Translations under genes and position numbers: made by a program
In this document: positions 42,144 to 51,640 of the stretch, in pieces
Layout: each line of letters starts with the position of its first letter
Numbering within the stretch: position 1 is the stretch's first letter
Assembly: GCF_000235565.1 (NCBI RefSeq)
Contig: NC_017527.1
Coordinates: forward strand, 682,001-746,000
DNA from: Methanothrix harundinacea 6Ac
GTDB lineage: Archaea; Halobacteriota; Methanosarcinia; Methanotrichales; Methanotrichaceae
Direction of reading: 5' to 3'
Length of the DNA stretch: 64,000 bases
The notes under the pieces: generated by a model
What the model saw: only the letters and a program-made list of their open reading frames with translations
Database searches by the model: none
What the model was told of the DNA's origin: nothing

Positions 42144-43406
42144 ATGGCAGAACTCAACCCATTTGAGATAGCTAAAGAGCAGCTGGATAACTGTGCAAAA
42201 ATAATGAATCTGAGTGAGGGCGTCCGCGAGATGTTGAAGCACCCCATGCGGGAGCTTCACGTCTCCATCCCGGTCCGGATGGACGATGGAAGCACCAAGG
42301 TCTTCCAGGGGTTCCGGGTCCAGTACAACGACGCCAAGGGGCCGGCTAAGGGCGGCATCAGGTTCCACCCCGATGAGACGATCGACACCGTCAGGGCCCT
42401 CGCCGCCTGGATGACCTGGAAGTGCTCCCTCCTCGACCTCCCCCTGGGGGGTGGGAAGGGCGGCGTCATCTGCAACCCCAAGGAGCTCAGCATGACCGAG
42501 CTGGAGCGGCTCAGCAGGGGGTACATCGACCGGATCTGGCAGTTCATAGGCCCCGAGAAGGACGTCCCCGCCCCCGACGTCTACACCACCCCCCAGATCA
42601 TGGCCTGGATGATGGACGAGTACTCGAAGATCACGGGGAAGAACGAGTTCGGCTGCATCACCGGAAAGCCCCTCTGCATAGGCGGCTCCTGCGGCCGAGA
42701 CGACGCCACGGCCCGGGGCGGCATGTTCACCATCCGGGAGGCGGCAAAAGAGCTGGGGATCGACCTCTCCGGGGCTACAGTCGCCATCCAGGGGTACGGG
42801 AACGCCGGATGCCATGCCTCCTTCCTCTGCCGGGAGCTCTTCGGCTCCAGGGTGGTGGCGATCAGCGACTCCAAGGGCGGGATCTACAACAAGGACGGCC
42901 TCGACCTGGAGCTCGCCTGCAGCGTCAAGAAAGAGACCTGCACCGTCGTCAATTCCCCGAGGAAGACGACGGTCAAGATCACCAACGAGGAGCTCCTGGA
43001 GCTCGACGTCGACATCCTGATCGTCGCCGCCCTCGAGAACGTCATCACCAAGGAGAACGCCCCCAGGATTAAGGCGAAGATCGTCGCGGAGCTCGCCAAC
43101 GGCCCCACCACTCCCGAGGCGGACGAGATCCTCTACAAGAAGGGGGTCCACGTCATCCCCGACTTCCTCTGCAACGCTGGCGGCGTCACCGTCTCCTACT
43201 TCGAGATGGTCCAGAACATCGACAGGTACTGCTGGGACGTCGAAGAGGTCCGAAAGAGGCTCGACGCCAGGATGACCCGGGCCTACCACTCCGTCCTCGA
43301 GACCTCAAAGGATTACAACATAAACATGCGCCAGGCAGCCTACGTCGTCGCCGTCGGCCGCGTCGTCGAGGCGATGAAGATCCGGGGCTGGATCGGGACC
43401 GACTGA
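42144..43406 (+). CDS. gdhA: Glutamate dehydrogenase
   Basis: Reversible oxidative deamination of glutamate, 420 residues. Substrate-domain motifs: [10 protein letters not shown] and [14 protein letters not shown] (catalytic Lys), [20 protein letters not shown]. The nucleotide-binding Rossmann motif is [10 protein letters not shown], followed by [20 protein letters not shown] and [17 protein letters not shown] Shine-Dalgarno sequence lies just upstream, and a TATA-like CTTAAATATT (about 41999-42008) implies a leader of more than 100 bases. The 296-base gap before it holds no gene. Confidence 0.95.
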   Translation: MAELNPFEIAKEQLDNCAKIMNLSEGVREMLKHPMRELHVSIPVRMDDGSTKVFQGFRVQYNDAKGPAKGGIRFHPDETIDTVRALAAWMTWKCSLLDLPLGGGKGGVICNPKELSMTELERLSRGYIDRIWQFIGPEKDVPAPDVYTTPQIMAWMMDEYSKITGKNEFGCITGKPLCIGGSCGRDDATARGGMFTIREAAKELGIDLSGATVAIQGYGNAGCHASFLCRELFGSRVVAISDSKGGIYNKDGLDLELACSVKKETCTVVNSPRKTTVKITNEELLELDVDILIVAALENVITKENAPRIKAKIVAELANGPTTPEADEILYKKGVHVIPDFLCNAGGVTVSYFEMVQNIDRYCWDVEEVRKRLDARMTRAYHSVLETSKDYNINMRQAAYVVAVGRVVEAMKIRGWIGTD

Positions 43407-43688
43407 CCATCTCTCTTCTCAACAGCCAGAGGGGAAAAAACGGGACGGCTCGGAAGATGGTCGCCGGGGAGGGTCCGATCCTCCCAATTTCTCTTCTTTT
43501 TTCCGTCTCGCTTCGCCACCTTCGCGCCGGACAGGCTGGAGGAATGGGCGTTCCTGATGGGGATAATATATCATTTTCCCCTCAAGTTCCGCCGCCGGGG
43601 TCGAATTTTTCCATCAGACGGAGAACTGATATATTGATGGAACGACCACGCCTAATAATTGTTAAAGTTCGTGACGGAGGAACGTAAG

Positions 43689-43922
43689 ATGAAACTGAAC
43701 CTTACCGCCGAGATATGGGAGGGGGACCGGTCTTACATCTCAAAATGCCCGGAGCTGGGGATCTCAAGCATAGGCGCCACCCCCGAGGAGGCCCTCGGCC
43801 GGCTGGAGGAGGCGGCCTGGTTCTACCTCGAGGATGCCGAGAGCCGGGGGGTCCTCGGCGACGTGGAGTCGGCTGCGATCTCCCCCCACAAGTTCGCCAC
43901 GAGGATAGAGCTGGTAAGATGA
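43689..43922 (+). CDS. HicB-like (UPF0150) protein, orphan
   Basis: A 77-residue protein: MKLNLTAEIWEGDRSYISKC, PELGISSIGATPEEALGRLEEAAWFYL and a C-terminal tail ending TRIELVR. This is the HicB-type partial RNase-H fold. The ATG at 43689 is preceded by GGAGG (43677-43681). A second frame opens at ATG 43919 across its stop, as in real hicB-hicA pairs, but ends after 14 codons. Confidence 0.78.
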   Translation: MKLNLTAEIWEGDRSYISKCPELGISSIGATPEEALGRLEEAAWFYLEDAESRGVLGDVESAAISPHKFATRIELVR

Positions 43923-43963
43923 GAGTTCTGACCAGAAAGATCTCGGCTCTATTTACATTATGA
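43919..43963 (+). other. 14-codon stub overlapping an orphan hicB
   Basis: ATGA overlap with the HicB-like stop opens a 14-residue frame (MRVLTRKISALFTL). It has no resemblance to HicA beyond its position. It may be the end point of a deleted toxin gene or mean nothing. Confidence 0.25.
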
Positions 43964-43969
43964 GACGGC

Positions 43970-44893
43970 CTAGCTGGAGCAGGCAGCCTTCTTCTTATTC
44001 TTCTCCTCGGACCTCCCCAGGGTGGGGTTCAGAGCCTGGGGCGCCAGCTCCACCAGCCTGTGCCAGTTATCCCTCTCCCAGAGCATGTGAGACCGGTCCT
44101 CCTCGGGGATGAACTGGCGGAGCCGGAGGGCGAGGGTCTCCCAGTTGACCTGGTGGCCGTCGAAGTCCGGGCCGTCGACGCAGGCGAACTTCGTCTCTCC
44201 CCCCACCTCGACCCGGCAGGCGCCGCACATCCCGGTCCCGTCCACCATCAGGGGGGTGAGGCTGACGATCGTCTTGACCCCGAAGGGCTCGCTCGCCCTC
44301 GCCGCCTCCATCATCATGAAGGGGCATCCGTGGACGAAGATCCGTTCGATCTTCTCCTCCGCAAGCCTCCGCTTGATGAAGTCGTTCGTCCATCCGGCAT
44401 CGCCACAGCTTCCGTCCCCCGCCAGGATAACGACCTCGTCGCTAGCCTCCCTCAGCCTATCCTCCCAGAAGATGAACTCCCGGCTCCGCCCCTCCACCGC
44501 CGTAATCACCCGGTTTCCCGCCTCCTTGAGGGCCTTTATCAGGGGCATGGTGGGGCCGATCCCGAAGCAGCCGCAGGCGCAGATCACCGTACCGAAGTTG
44601 CCGACCTCGGTGGGGGTCCCCAGGGGGCCCGCCAGGTTGAGGACGGAGTCCCCCACCCGCAAGGTTCCGAGCTTCATGGTGGAGGTCCCCAGGACGTAGA
44701 AGACGATCTCGATCGTCCCCTCTTCAGCGTCCCAGCCGGCGAGGCCCATCGGTACCCTCTCGCCCGTCTCGTCCACCCTGATGATCACAAACTGGCCGGG
44801 GCGGGCGGCCTTGGCGACCTTGGGGGCCCTGATCTTCAGGTAGATGATGTTGGGGACGAGGGCCTCCTTCTCGACTATCTGGTACATCTTCAA
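43970..44893 (-). CDS. NfnA/SudB-like FAD and [2Fe-2S] NAD(P)H-binding subunit
   Basis: Flavoprotein of the ferredoxin-NADP reductase type, 307 residues, like the small subunit of NADH-dependent ferredoxin:NADP oxidoreductase (NfnA) or sulfide dehydrogenase. It has an N-terminal FAD barrel with RPGQFVIIRVDETGERVPM, the nucleotide-binding CGCFGIGPTMPLIKALKEAG, and the C-terminal cluster DGTGMCGACRVEVGG followed by FACVDGPDFDGH, the Asp/Cys3 [2Fe-2S] signature. The TTG at 44893 overlaps the stop of the formate dehydrogenase gene; an ATG lies two codons later. The last 20 residues are Lys-rich. It ends in TAG. Confidence 0.87.
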   Translation of the reverse strand: MKMYQIVEKEALVPNIIYLKIRAPKVAKAARPGQFVIIRVDETGERVPMGLAGWDAEEGTIEIVFYVLGTSTMKLGTLRVGDSVLNLAGPLGTPTEVGNFGTVICACGCFGIGPTMPLIKALKEAGNRVITAVEGRSREFIFWEDRLREASDEVVILAGDGSCGDAGWTNDFIKRRLAEEKIERIFVHGCPFMMMEAARASEPFGVKTIVSLTPLMVDGTGMCGACRVEVGGETKFACVDGPDFDGHQVNWETLALRLRQFIPEEDRSHMLWERDNWHRLVELAPQALNPTLGRSEEKNKKKAACSS

Positions 44894-47649
44894 TCACCAA
44901 CCGCTTTGGATAGGCTGACGGCGCAGACCTTCAGCTCGGGGATCTTGGCGACGGGGTCTAGGGCCGGGTTTGTCAGGACGTTGGTGGGGGTCTCGGCGAA
45001 GTGGAAGGTCATGAAGACGACCCCCGGCGAGGACTTCTCCGTCAGCCTCGCCTTCGCCCTCACCTTCCCCCTCCGGGAGGAGACCTCCACCAGGTCTCCG
45101 TCCCCGATCCCCAGGACCTCCCCATCCCCGGGGTTTATCTCCACCAGCTCCTCGCCCCGGAGGTAGTTCAGCCCCGCCACCTTCCTCGTCATCGTCCCGG
45201 TGTGGAAGTGGCAGAGGACCCTCCCGGTGGTGAGGATGAAGGGGTAATCCCCGTCGGGAAGCTCCGCTGAGGGGCGGTAAGATAGGGGCGTGAAGAGCCC
45301 CTTCCCCCGGGTGAACCCGTCTTTGTGGAGGTACCTCGTCCCGGGGTGGTCGGGTCCGGGGCACGGCCACTGGAGCCCAGCTCCCGCGATCCTCTCGTAG
45401 CTGATCCCGCCGTAGCTGGGGGTGAGGGAGGCGATCTCCTCCATGATCTCCGAGGGGTGGGAGTAGGAGAACTGATCCGGGTACCCCATCCTCCTCCCGA
45501 TCTCCGAGATGATCCTCCAGTCGGGCCTCGCCTCCCCCGGCGGCGGGACCGCCCGCCTCACCCTCTGGACCCGCCGCTCGGTGTTGGTGAAGGTCCCGTC
45601 CTTCTCGGCGAAGCTCGCCGCCGGAAGAACCACGTCGGCATGCATCGCCGTCTCCGATAGGAATATCTCCTGGACGACGAGGAAGTCGACCTTCTCCAGG
45701 GCCTCGACGACGTGGGTGGAGTCGGGGTCGCTGATCTGGGGGTTCTCGCCGATGATGTACAAGACATCTACGCCCCCGGCGTGGATGGCGTTGAAGATCT
45801 CCATGAGGGTGAGCCCCGGCCGCTTGGGGAGCTCTCTATCCCAGCGGGCCTCAAACTTCCTCCTCAGGTCGTCGTTCGTCACCGCCTGGTAGCCGGGGAG
45901 GACGTTGGGGAGGGCACCCATGTCGCACGCCCCCTGGACGTTGTTCTGGCCCCGGAGGGGGTTTATGCCGCTGGAGGGCTTTCCGAGGTTTCCGGTCATC
46001 ATCGCCAGGTCGGCGAGGGCGAGGATGTTCTCGGTCCCGTGGGAGTGCTGGGTTATCCCCATGGAGTAGACGATAGACGAAGGGCCGTTTGAGGCGTAGA
46101 TCCGGGCCGCCTCCTCGATCAGACCGACCTCTACGCCGGTGATGGCGGCCGCCTCTTCCAGGGTGACCCCGGCCAGGGATTCCCGGAACTCCTCGAACCC
46201 CTCGCACCGCTCCCCGATGAACTCCTCGTCGAGGAGCCCCTCCTCCAGGATCACCTTGCAGAGGGCGAGGACGAGGGGGACGTCCGTCCCCGGGGTCTGC
46301 CTCAGCCAAACGTCCGCAAATTTACAGAGCTCGATCCACCGGGGGTTGGCGACGATGATCTTCGCCCCTCTCCTCTTCGCCTCCTTGATCCTGAGGGCGA
46401 TGACGGGGTGCTGCTCGGTGGTGTTCGACCCTATGATCAGGATGCACCCCGCGTCCGCCAGCTCCTCGATGGAGTTGGTCATCGCCCCGCTCCCGAAGGC
46501 CGTCGCCAGGGCGGCGACGGTGGAGGCGTGGCAGAGGCGGGCGCAGTGGTCGACGTTGTTCGTCTCCATCACCAGCCGCGCGAGCTTCTGGGCGAGGTAG
46601 TTCTCCTCGTTGGTGCATTTGGCGGAGGAGAGGAGGGCGAAGCGGTCACCTTTGGCGCGGGAGAACCTCTCGACGACGACCGAGAGCGCCTCCTCCCAGG
46701 TGGCGGGGACGAGCTCCCCTCCCTTCCGGATGAGGGGGGTCTTCAGACGCTCCCGGCTCTCGACGAAGTCGAGGCCGAACCTCCCCTTGACGCAGAGCTG
46801 GCCGCGGTTCGGGGTCTCGCCCCTCTTCCCCCGGATCGTGACGATGTGTCCGTCCAGAACGCCGAGATCCATGACGCAGCCGACGCCGCAGAAGGGGCAG
46901 ACGGTGGTGACGGTCTCCTCGGGCCTCCCCCACCTCTCGGCCCTGGCGAAGAGCGCCCCCGTAGGACAGACGTCGACGCAGGCGCCGCAGAACTTGCACT
47001 CCGACTCGAAGAGGGAGACCGGTCCGATGGTGTGGTGGTGATGGTAGTTGACGTCGAAGGTGAGGACCCCCTCCCCCCTCACCTCCTGGCAGGTCCGGAC
47101 GCACCGGCTGCAGAGGATGCAGAGGTTGTAGTCGCGGTCGAAGAAGGGCTCCCGGAGGACCGGCTGGTTTCGGTAGCTCGTTTCGTACCTGATCCTCTCC
47201 AGGCCGACGTACTCCACCACATCCTGCAGCTCGCACCGGCCGTCGTTGGGACAGTACTTGCACCCCACCGCCGCGGGAAACTTCCTCATGCACTCCCGGA
47301 GGTCTGAGCACTCCTCCTTCCGGTCGCAGAAGAGGCAGCTCGTCGGGTGGTGGGTGAGGGCGAGGATCAGCTCCAGGGCGGATCGGCGCATCTCCTGGAG
47401 CTCCTCCGTCCTGGTCAGGACCACCATCCCCTCCTCGGCCAGGGTGGTGCAGGAGGTGGGGCGGAGGCTCTCTCCCTCGATCTCGACGATGCAGAGTTTA
47501 CACGATCCGATGGGCGTCAGGTCCGGATGGTCGCATAAGGCCGGTATGTAGATCCCGGCCCCTCGGGCAGCTTCCAGGACCGTAGCCCCTCTCCTGGTCC
47601 TGACCTTCCGTCCATCAATGGTTAGGGCGATCTCGTCCACTTTCACCAC
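44890..47649 (-). CDS. fdhA: Formate dehydrogenase catalytic subunit with N-terminal Fe-S arm
   Basis: Molybdenum/tungsten bis-pterin enzyme, 919 residues. A [2Fe-2S] domain (CDHPDLTPIGSCKLC, then SC) is followed by a HHPTSCLFCDRKEEC cluster site, then two [4Fe-4S] ferredoxin sites (CILCSRCVRTCQ and CKFCGACVDVCP). The catalytic domain from about 230 has its own cluster CPFCGVGC and the active-site cysteine in DHCARLCHASTVAAL, where some enzymes carry selenocysteine. The C-terminal pterin domain ends near 915. The GTG at 47649 is the start. It is linked by overlap to the NfnA-like gene, so electrons probably pass to NAD(P)H through that subunit. Confidence 0.88.
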   Translation of the reverse strand: MVKVDEIALTIDGRKVRTRRGATVLEAARGAGIYIPALCDHPDLTPIGSCKLCIVEIEGESLRPTSCTTLAEEGMVVLTRTEELQEMRRSALELILALTHHPTSCLFCDRKEECSDLRECMRKFPAAVGCKYCPNDGRCELQDVVEYVGLERIRYETSYRNQPVLREPFFDRDYNLCILCSRCVRTCQEVRGEGVLTFDVNYHHHHTIGPVSLFESECKFCGACVDVCPTGALFARAERWGRPEETVTTVCPFCGVGCVMDLGVLDGHIVTIRGKRGETPNRGQLCVKGRFGLDFVESRERLKTPLIRKGGELVPATWEEALSVVVERFSRAKGDRFALLSSAKCTNEENYLAQKLARLVMETNNVDHCARLCHASTVAALATAFGSGAMTNSIEELADAGCILIIGSNTTEQHPVIALRIKEAKRRGAKIIVANPRWIELCKFADVWLRQTPGTDVPLVLALCKVILEEGLLDEEFIGERCEGFEEFRESLAGVTLEEAAAITGVEVGLIEEAARIYASNGPSSIVYSMGITQHSHGTENILALADLAMMTGNLGKPSSGINPLRGQNNVQGACDMGALPNVLPGYQAVTNDDLRRKFEARWDRELPKRPGLTLMEIFNAIHAGGVDVLYIIGENPQISDPDSTHVVEALEKVDFLVVQEIFLSETAMHADVVLPAASFAEKDGTFTNTERRVQRVRRAVPPPGEARPDWRIISEIGRRMGYPDQFSYSHPSEIMEEIASLTPSYGGISYERIAGAGLQWPCPGPDHPGTRYLHKDGFTRGKGLFTPLSYRPSAELPDGDYPFILTTGRVLCHFHTGTMTRKVAGLNYLRGEELVEINPGDGEVLGIGDGDLVEVSSRRGKVRAKARLTEKSSPGVVFMTFHFAETPTNVLTNPALDPVAKIPELKVCAVSLSKAVGD

Positions 47650-47878
47650 CGCTCAGTTTTAGGAGTTCCGTCGTCATATTTCTAAGTTGCTCTCGATTTT
47701 CCGCTTGAAATGGAACTTCTAGATGGTGTATTTGAATCAAACGGGGCGACCGCCGCCTTGATGGATAATATATATGTACTGATGGGCCGGAAAGATCTCT
47801 CCGCCTCGTTCGGGCCTCCTCCAAAAGAGTTTAGACCGGTGGCGATCGAGGGACGCCGGAAGGCGAAAACCGAAAAGA

Positions 47879-47887
47879 TTTAAATAT
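47879..47887 (+). promoter_or_regulatory. Promoter of the nfnB-like gene and its leader ORF
   Basis: TATA box TTTAAATAT would start transcription near 47911, giving a leader of about 158 bases that contains the 44-codon ORF at 47933-48067. Confidence 0.5.
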
Positions 47888-47932
47888 CCTGGATTAGGTT
47901 GAATGCCACAGCCCATCGAAGGGAGGATTTCG

Positions 47933-48067
47933 ATGGCAGCAAGCCAGGGGGCCCCATCTTATCGCCGCTTTCGTCTAGGCAAAGAGGGCTCCCACGCCGA
48001 AGGTGACGGCGCTGGGAAGGCGTCATCCGAAGAGCCGGGAGAGCATCAGGATATCGAAGCGGGATAA
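47933..48067 (+). CDS. 44-codon leader ORF upstream of the nfnB-like gene
   Basis: Small frame preceded by GGGAGG (47921-47926) at ideal spacing. It starts at ATG 47933 and its TAA (48065-48067) lies one base before the ATG of the next gene. The peptide is hydrophilic, basic first (SYRRFRLGKEGSH) and acidic at the end (SSEEPGEHQDIEAG). The following gene lacks a good ribosome site of its own, so its translation may depend on this ORF. I recognise no family; it could be a coupling leader or a real small protein. Confidence 0.5.
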   Translation: MAASQGAPSYRRFRLGKEGSHAEGDGAGKASSEEPGEHQDIEAG

Positions 48068-48068
48068 G

Positions 48069-49493
48069 ATGTCTGATAATAAGAAGAAGCTGAACCTGAA
48101 CCGGGTATCGATGCCCAAGCAGTCTCCAGAGGAGCGGCGGCATAACTTCTCCGAGGTGGCTCTCGGCTACGCCGAGGATCAGGCCGCAGAAGAGGCCGAT
48201 AGGTGCATCCAGTGCAAGAACCCGAGATGTATGGAAGGCTGTCCAGTGGGGATAGATATCCCGGCTTTTATAAGGGCGGTCCGGGATGGCGAGATGGAGG
48301 ATGCGGTCCGGATCATTAAAGCCAAAAACAGCCTCCCCGGGATATGCGGACGGGTCTGCCCCCAGGAGGTCCAGTGCGAGAGCCGGTGCGTCCTGGAGAA
48401 GAAGGGCGCCCCCATCGCCATCGGCCGTCTGGAGAGGTTCGTCGCCGACTGGGAGTCGAAGAACGCCCTCCCGGATCGCCCCCGCCGGTCGGCGGAGTTT
48501 CAGGCGGGAAAGAGGGTGGCGGTCGTCGGCGCTGGCCCCGCGGGGATCACCGCCGCCGCCGACCTTGCCAGGATGGGCCACCAGGTCACCGTCTTTGAGG
48601 CGCTCCACGACGCCGGGGGGGTTCTGATCTACGGGATCCCGGAGTTCCGCCTCCCCAAGGCGATCGTCCGGTCGGAGGTCGAGTACGTCAAGAGCCTCGG
48701 GGTCACCTTCGAACTCGACTCGGTGGTGGGGAGGCTCGTCCAGGTCGATGAGCTCCTGAAGAACGGCTTTGACGCCGTATTCCTCGGGATCGGCGCCGGA
48801 GCGCCCCGCTTCCTCGGCGTCCCCGGCGAGAACCTCAACGGCGTCTACTCCGCCAACGAGTACCTCACCCGGGTCAACCTGATGAAGGCATACCGGTTCC
48901 CCGAGTACGACACCCCCATCAGGCAGGGGAAGAGGGTGGCGGTCGTCGGCGGCGGGAACGTGGCCATGGATGCGGCGAGGTGCGCCGTCAGGCTGGGGGC
49001 GGAGGAGGTCCACGTGGTATACCGCCGGTCGGAGGCGGAGATGCCGGCGAGGCTCGAGGAGATCGAGAACGCCAAGGAGGAGGGGGTGATCTTCGACTTC
49101 CTGACGAACCCCACCCGGTTTGTAGCAGACGACCGGGGTAGGGTGGCGGGGATGGAGGTGGTGAGGATGGTCCTCGGCGAGCCGGATGAGAGCGGTAGGC
49201 GCAGGCCCGTTGTCGAGAAGGGCTCCGAGCGGATCGTCGACGTCGACACCGTCATCATCGCCGTCGGGACCACCCCAAACCCCCTCCTCCCGGGGAACAC
49301 CCCGGGGCTCGAGACGACCCGGTGGGGCACCATAGTCGTCAACGACTCCGGGAGGACCTCCCGGGAGGGGGTCTGGGCCGGAGGGGACATAACCACCGGC
49401 GGCGCCACCGTCATCAGCGCCATGGGCGCCGGGAAGAGGTCGGCCGAGGACATCGACCGCTGGCTCCGAGAGGATGGCCCTTGGTCCCGCTGA
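48069..49493 (+). CDS. NfnB/GltA-like NADPH-binding flavoprotein subunit
   Basis: The 474-residue large subunit of the NfnAB/homotetrameric glutamate synthase small-subunit family. N-terminal [4Fe-4S] sites: CIQCKNPRCMEGCPVGIDIP and CGRVCPQEVQCESRC. It then has two nucleotide-binding motifs, VAVVGAGPAGITAAADLARMG (FAD) and VAVVGGGNVAMDAARCAVRLG (NADPH), and VWAGGDITTGGATVISAMGAGK at the C terminus. The ATG at 48069 follows the leader ORF stop by one base. Divergent from fdhA; together with the NfnA-like protein it could form a bifurcating transhydrogenase or serve glutamate synthase at 40 kb. Confidence 0.9.
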   Translation: MSDNKKKLNLNRVSMPKQSPEERRHNFSEVALGYAEDQAAEEADRCIQCKNPRCMEGCPVGIDIPAFIRAVRDGEMEDAVRIIKAKNSLPGICGRVCPQEVQCESRCVLEKKGAPIAIGRLERFVADWESKNALPDRPRRSAEFQAGKRVAVVGAGPAGITAAADLARMGHQVTVFEALHDAGGVLIYGIPEFRLPKAIVRSEVEYVKSLGVTFELDSVVGRLVQVDELLKNGFDAVFLGIGAGAPRFLGVPGENLNGVYSANEYLTRVNLMKAYRFPEYDTPIRQGKRVAVVGGGNVAMDAARCAVRLGAEEVHVVYRRSEAEMPARLEEIENAKEEGVIFDFLTNPTRFVADDRGRVAGMEVVRMVLGEPDESGRRRPVVEKGSERIVDVDTVIIAVGTTPNPLLPGNTPGLETTRWGTIVVNDSGRTSREGVWAGGDITTGGATVISAMGAGKRSAEDIDRWLREDGPWSR

Positions 49494-49645
49494 CCGCCCA
49501 TCCGGCCGGGGCCGTTGCTCCAGCCGAGGCGGGACCTCTCAGCCCCTCGAGCTCGGCCGGAGGTTGGACCGAGGCTCCGGGGGCCTACAGCCTTCATTTT
49601 TAAGATCCGTCTTTGAGATGAGATAGATTTCAGGGAGAATGATCG

Positions 49646-50425
49646 ATGGGATTCAAATCGCCAAAGGAGACGACCTGCTCGGTCGACAACATCGGATGCA
49701 ACAAGATCGGTATGGCCATGGGACCTCTTCTCGCTCTCGGTTTTCTCGCCGGAGCCTTCATCGCCTTCGGAGGGCTCCTGGCGGTGATCGTCGGCGGGGG
49801 GGTCCCCGATATCAAGCTGGCAAATCCCGGCTTGCAGAAGTTCATCTTCGGGGCCGTCTTCCCGGTGGGGCTCATCCTGGTGGTGGTGGCGGGGGCAGAG
49901 CTCTTCACCGGCAACACCGCCTGCTGCGTCCCGGCGGTCCTATCCGGGAAGGCCTCCTGGTCGGGGCTCGCGAGGAACTGGACGTTCTCTTACGTCGGGA
50001 ACCTCATCGGCTCGCTCTTCGTCGTCCTCTTCCTCACCTATATGACCGGCCTCTTCGCCTCCGATCCGTGGCTTTCGAGCATCACCGGCATCGCTGAGGC
50101 GAAGGTCTCCCAGGGGTTCTGGCCCCTCTTCTTCAAGGGGGTCGGATGCAACTGGCTCGTCTGCCTCGCCGTCTGGCTCGCCATCGCCTCCGACGACGTC
50201 GCGAGCAAGGTCTTTGGGGTCTGGTTTCCGATCATGGCCTTCGTCGCCATAGGGTTTGAGCACAGCGTCGCCAACATGTTCTTCATCCCCGCGGGGATCA
50301 TGTACGGGGCCGCCGTCACCTGGGCCGACTTCTTCATCGCCAACCTCATCCCCGTCACCCTGGGGAACATCGTCGGCGGCGCCCTCTTCGTGGGGGCGAT
50401 CTACTGGTACATTTACGACCGTTAG
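49646..50425 (+). CDS. fdhC: Formate/nitrite transporter (FdhC-like)
   Basis: A 259-residue FNT-family channel with six helices. The family signature AELFTGNTACCVPAVLSGKASW lies near residue 78, a second NWLVCLAVWLAIAS near 175, and GFEHSVANMFFIPAG (with the pore His) near 205. Position next to formate dehydrogenase makes formate the likely substrate. GGGAG upstream of the ATG. It ends in TAG. Confidence 0.92.
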   Translation: MGFKSPKETTCSVDNIGCNKIGMAMGPLLALGFLAGAFIAFGGLLAVIVGGGVPDIKLANPGLQKFIFGAVFPVGLILVVVAGAELFTGNTACCVPAVLSGKASWSGLARNWTFSYVGNLIGSLFVVLFLTYMTGLFASDPWLSSITGIAEAKVSQGFWPLFFKGVGCNWLVCLAVWLAIASDDVASKVFGVWFPIMAFVAIGFEHSVANMFFIPAGIMYGAAVTWADFFIANLIPVTLGNIVGGALFVGAIYWYIYDR

Positions 50426-50597
50426 GGTCGAAAGAAGCTTTGATGGGGCGGTTTTATGCCGGAGGCTCCCGGAGCCCCCGGCCCCAAGGCCCCTCCGAGG
50501 GCCTCAGCCTCAGGGCGGGGAGAGCCCCATGGGAGCGATCCTCTCCTCCAACCTCGGGAGGTTGAGGGAGAGAAGAGCTGAGTAAAATGTCTTTACA

Positions 50598-50924
50598 TCA
50601 CGTCCGGACGCCGATGACGTTCTCGCAGCAGTCGTCGCCGGAGCACATGCACTTGGTGTACCTAAAGGTGCATCGGGGGTTGAGGTTCTCTACGGCGGAC
50701 CTGACGTACTCCTGGCAGGTCGCGGACAGCTCCCCACAATCTGCTCCTATCTCCATCGCTTCCTTCAGGAGGGGGCAGCCGGTGATCTTCATCACCACCT
50801 CCCCGCCGGAGGAGCCCGAGACGACCCAGGAGAAGTTGGGGCCGTAGATCACGTTCGATACGACGCAGAAGACCTCGCCCGCCTCAGAATCTCCATCCCA
50901 ATCTATCAAATCTCTTGCCTGCAT
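50598..50924 (-). CDS. Small Cys-rich protein, ATC-hydrolase-like C-terminal pattern
   Basis: A 108-residue protein. After a strand-rich start (EVFCVVSNVIYGPNFSWVVSG) come CPLLKEAMEIGADCGELSATCQEYVRS and FRYTKCMCSGDDCCENVI. The order C-P...C...C and the final GDDCC pattern resemble the C-terminal half of 2-amino-thiazoline-4-carboxylate hydrolase-like proteins found in methanogens. The match is by eye and weak. Probably metal-binding. Confidence 0.45.
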   Translation of the reverse strand: MQARDLIDWDGDSEAGEVFCVVSNVIYGPNFSWVVSGSSGGEVVMKITGCPLLKEAMEIGADCGELSATCQEYVRSAVENLNPRCTFRYTKCMCSGDDCCENVIGVRT

Positions 50925-51121
50925 ACATCACCGCCTCTTGAAGTTGTTTTGGAGTCGGCTTAATATGTATTTGTTTGAGATGTTTTCACAATTTTTATGA
51001 AATTTTAAGAATATATCATAATGGCAGGGGAGGATCGACCGCCAGGACGGCGAAGGGCCCAAAGAGACGATAGCCGAAAGAGATTCATATCATAACATCG
51101 ACATATTAGTGGAGATGTAGG

Positions 51122-51640
51122 ATGGAAGTGATCGTCAAGAGGTCGCCCCGGCGGAGGAAGACCCTCCAGGCCCGGATGGTGGAGGGCACCCTGGTGGTGA
51201 TGGCGCCGGCGGCCATATCGGACCGGGAGCTGGCCGAGCACGTATCGCGGTTCAGGGCGAGGATGGCCCTGAAGATGGGGGAGAGGGACGACGCCCACCT
51301 GGCGAGGAGGGCCGATCACCTGAACCGGAAGTACTTCGACGGCCTCCTCCGCTGGAGGGGGATCTCCTACTCCGACCGGCAGATGAAGAGGTTTGGGAGC
51401 TGCACCATCGAGGACGGGACGATCAGGATCAGCTCCCGGCTGAAAGACGCCCCCCAGTGGGTCGAGGACTACGTCGTCGTCCACGAGCTCGCCCACCTCC
51501 TCGAGCCGAGCCACGACAAAAGGTTCCGGGAGCTGGTGGGCCGCTACCCCCTGACGGAGAGGGCGATCGGCTTTCTCTTCGCCCTCGACTGGATGGAGCG
51601 GCGAAAGGGGAGGGAGGGGCTCACTCCAGGGCTATCATGA
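51122..51640 (+). CDS. YgjP-like metallopeptidase domain protein (DUF45)
   Basis: A 172-residue protein of the YgjP/SprT-like metal-dependent hydrolase group: RSPRRRKTLQARMVEGTLVV at the start and YVVVHELAHLLEPSHDKRF with the HExxH zinc motif near residue 123 plus a third His. Some members assist DNA-protein crosslink repair or restriction systems. Its end overlaps the convergent mop gene by 20 bases. Confidence 0.88.
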   Translation: MEVIVKRSPRRRKTLQARMVEGTLVVMAPAAISDRELAEHVSRFRARMALKMGERDDAHLARRADHLNRKYFDGLLRWRGISYSDRQMKRFGSCTIEDGTIRISSRLKDAPQWVEDYVVVHELAHLLEPSHDKRFRELVGRYPLTERAIGFLFALDWMERRKGREGLTPGLS

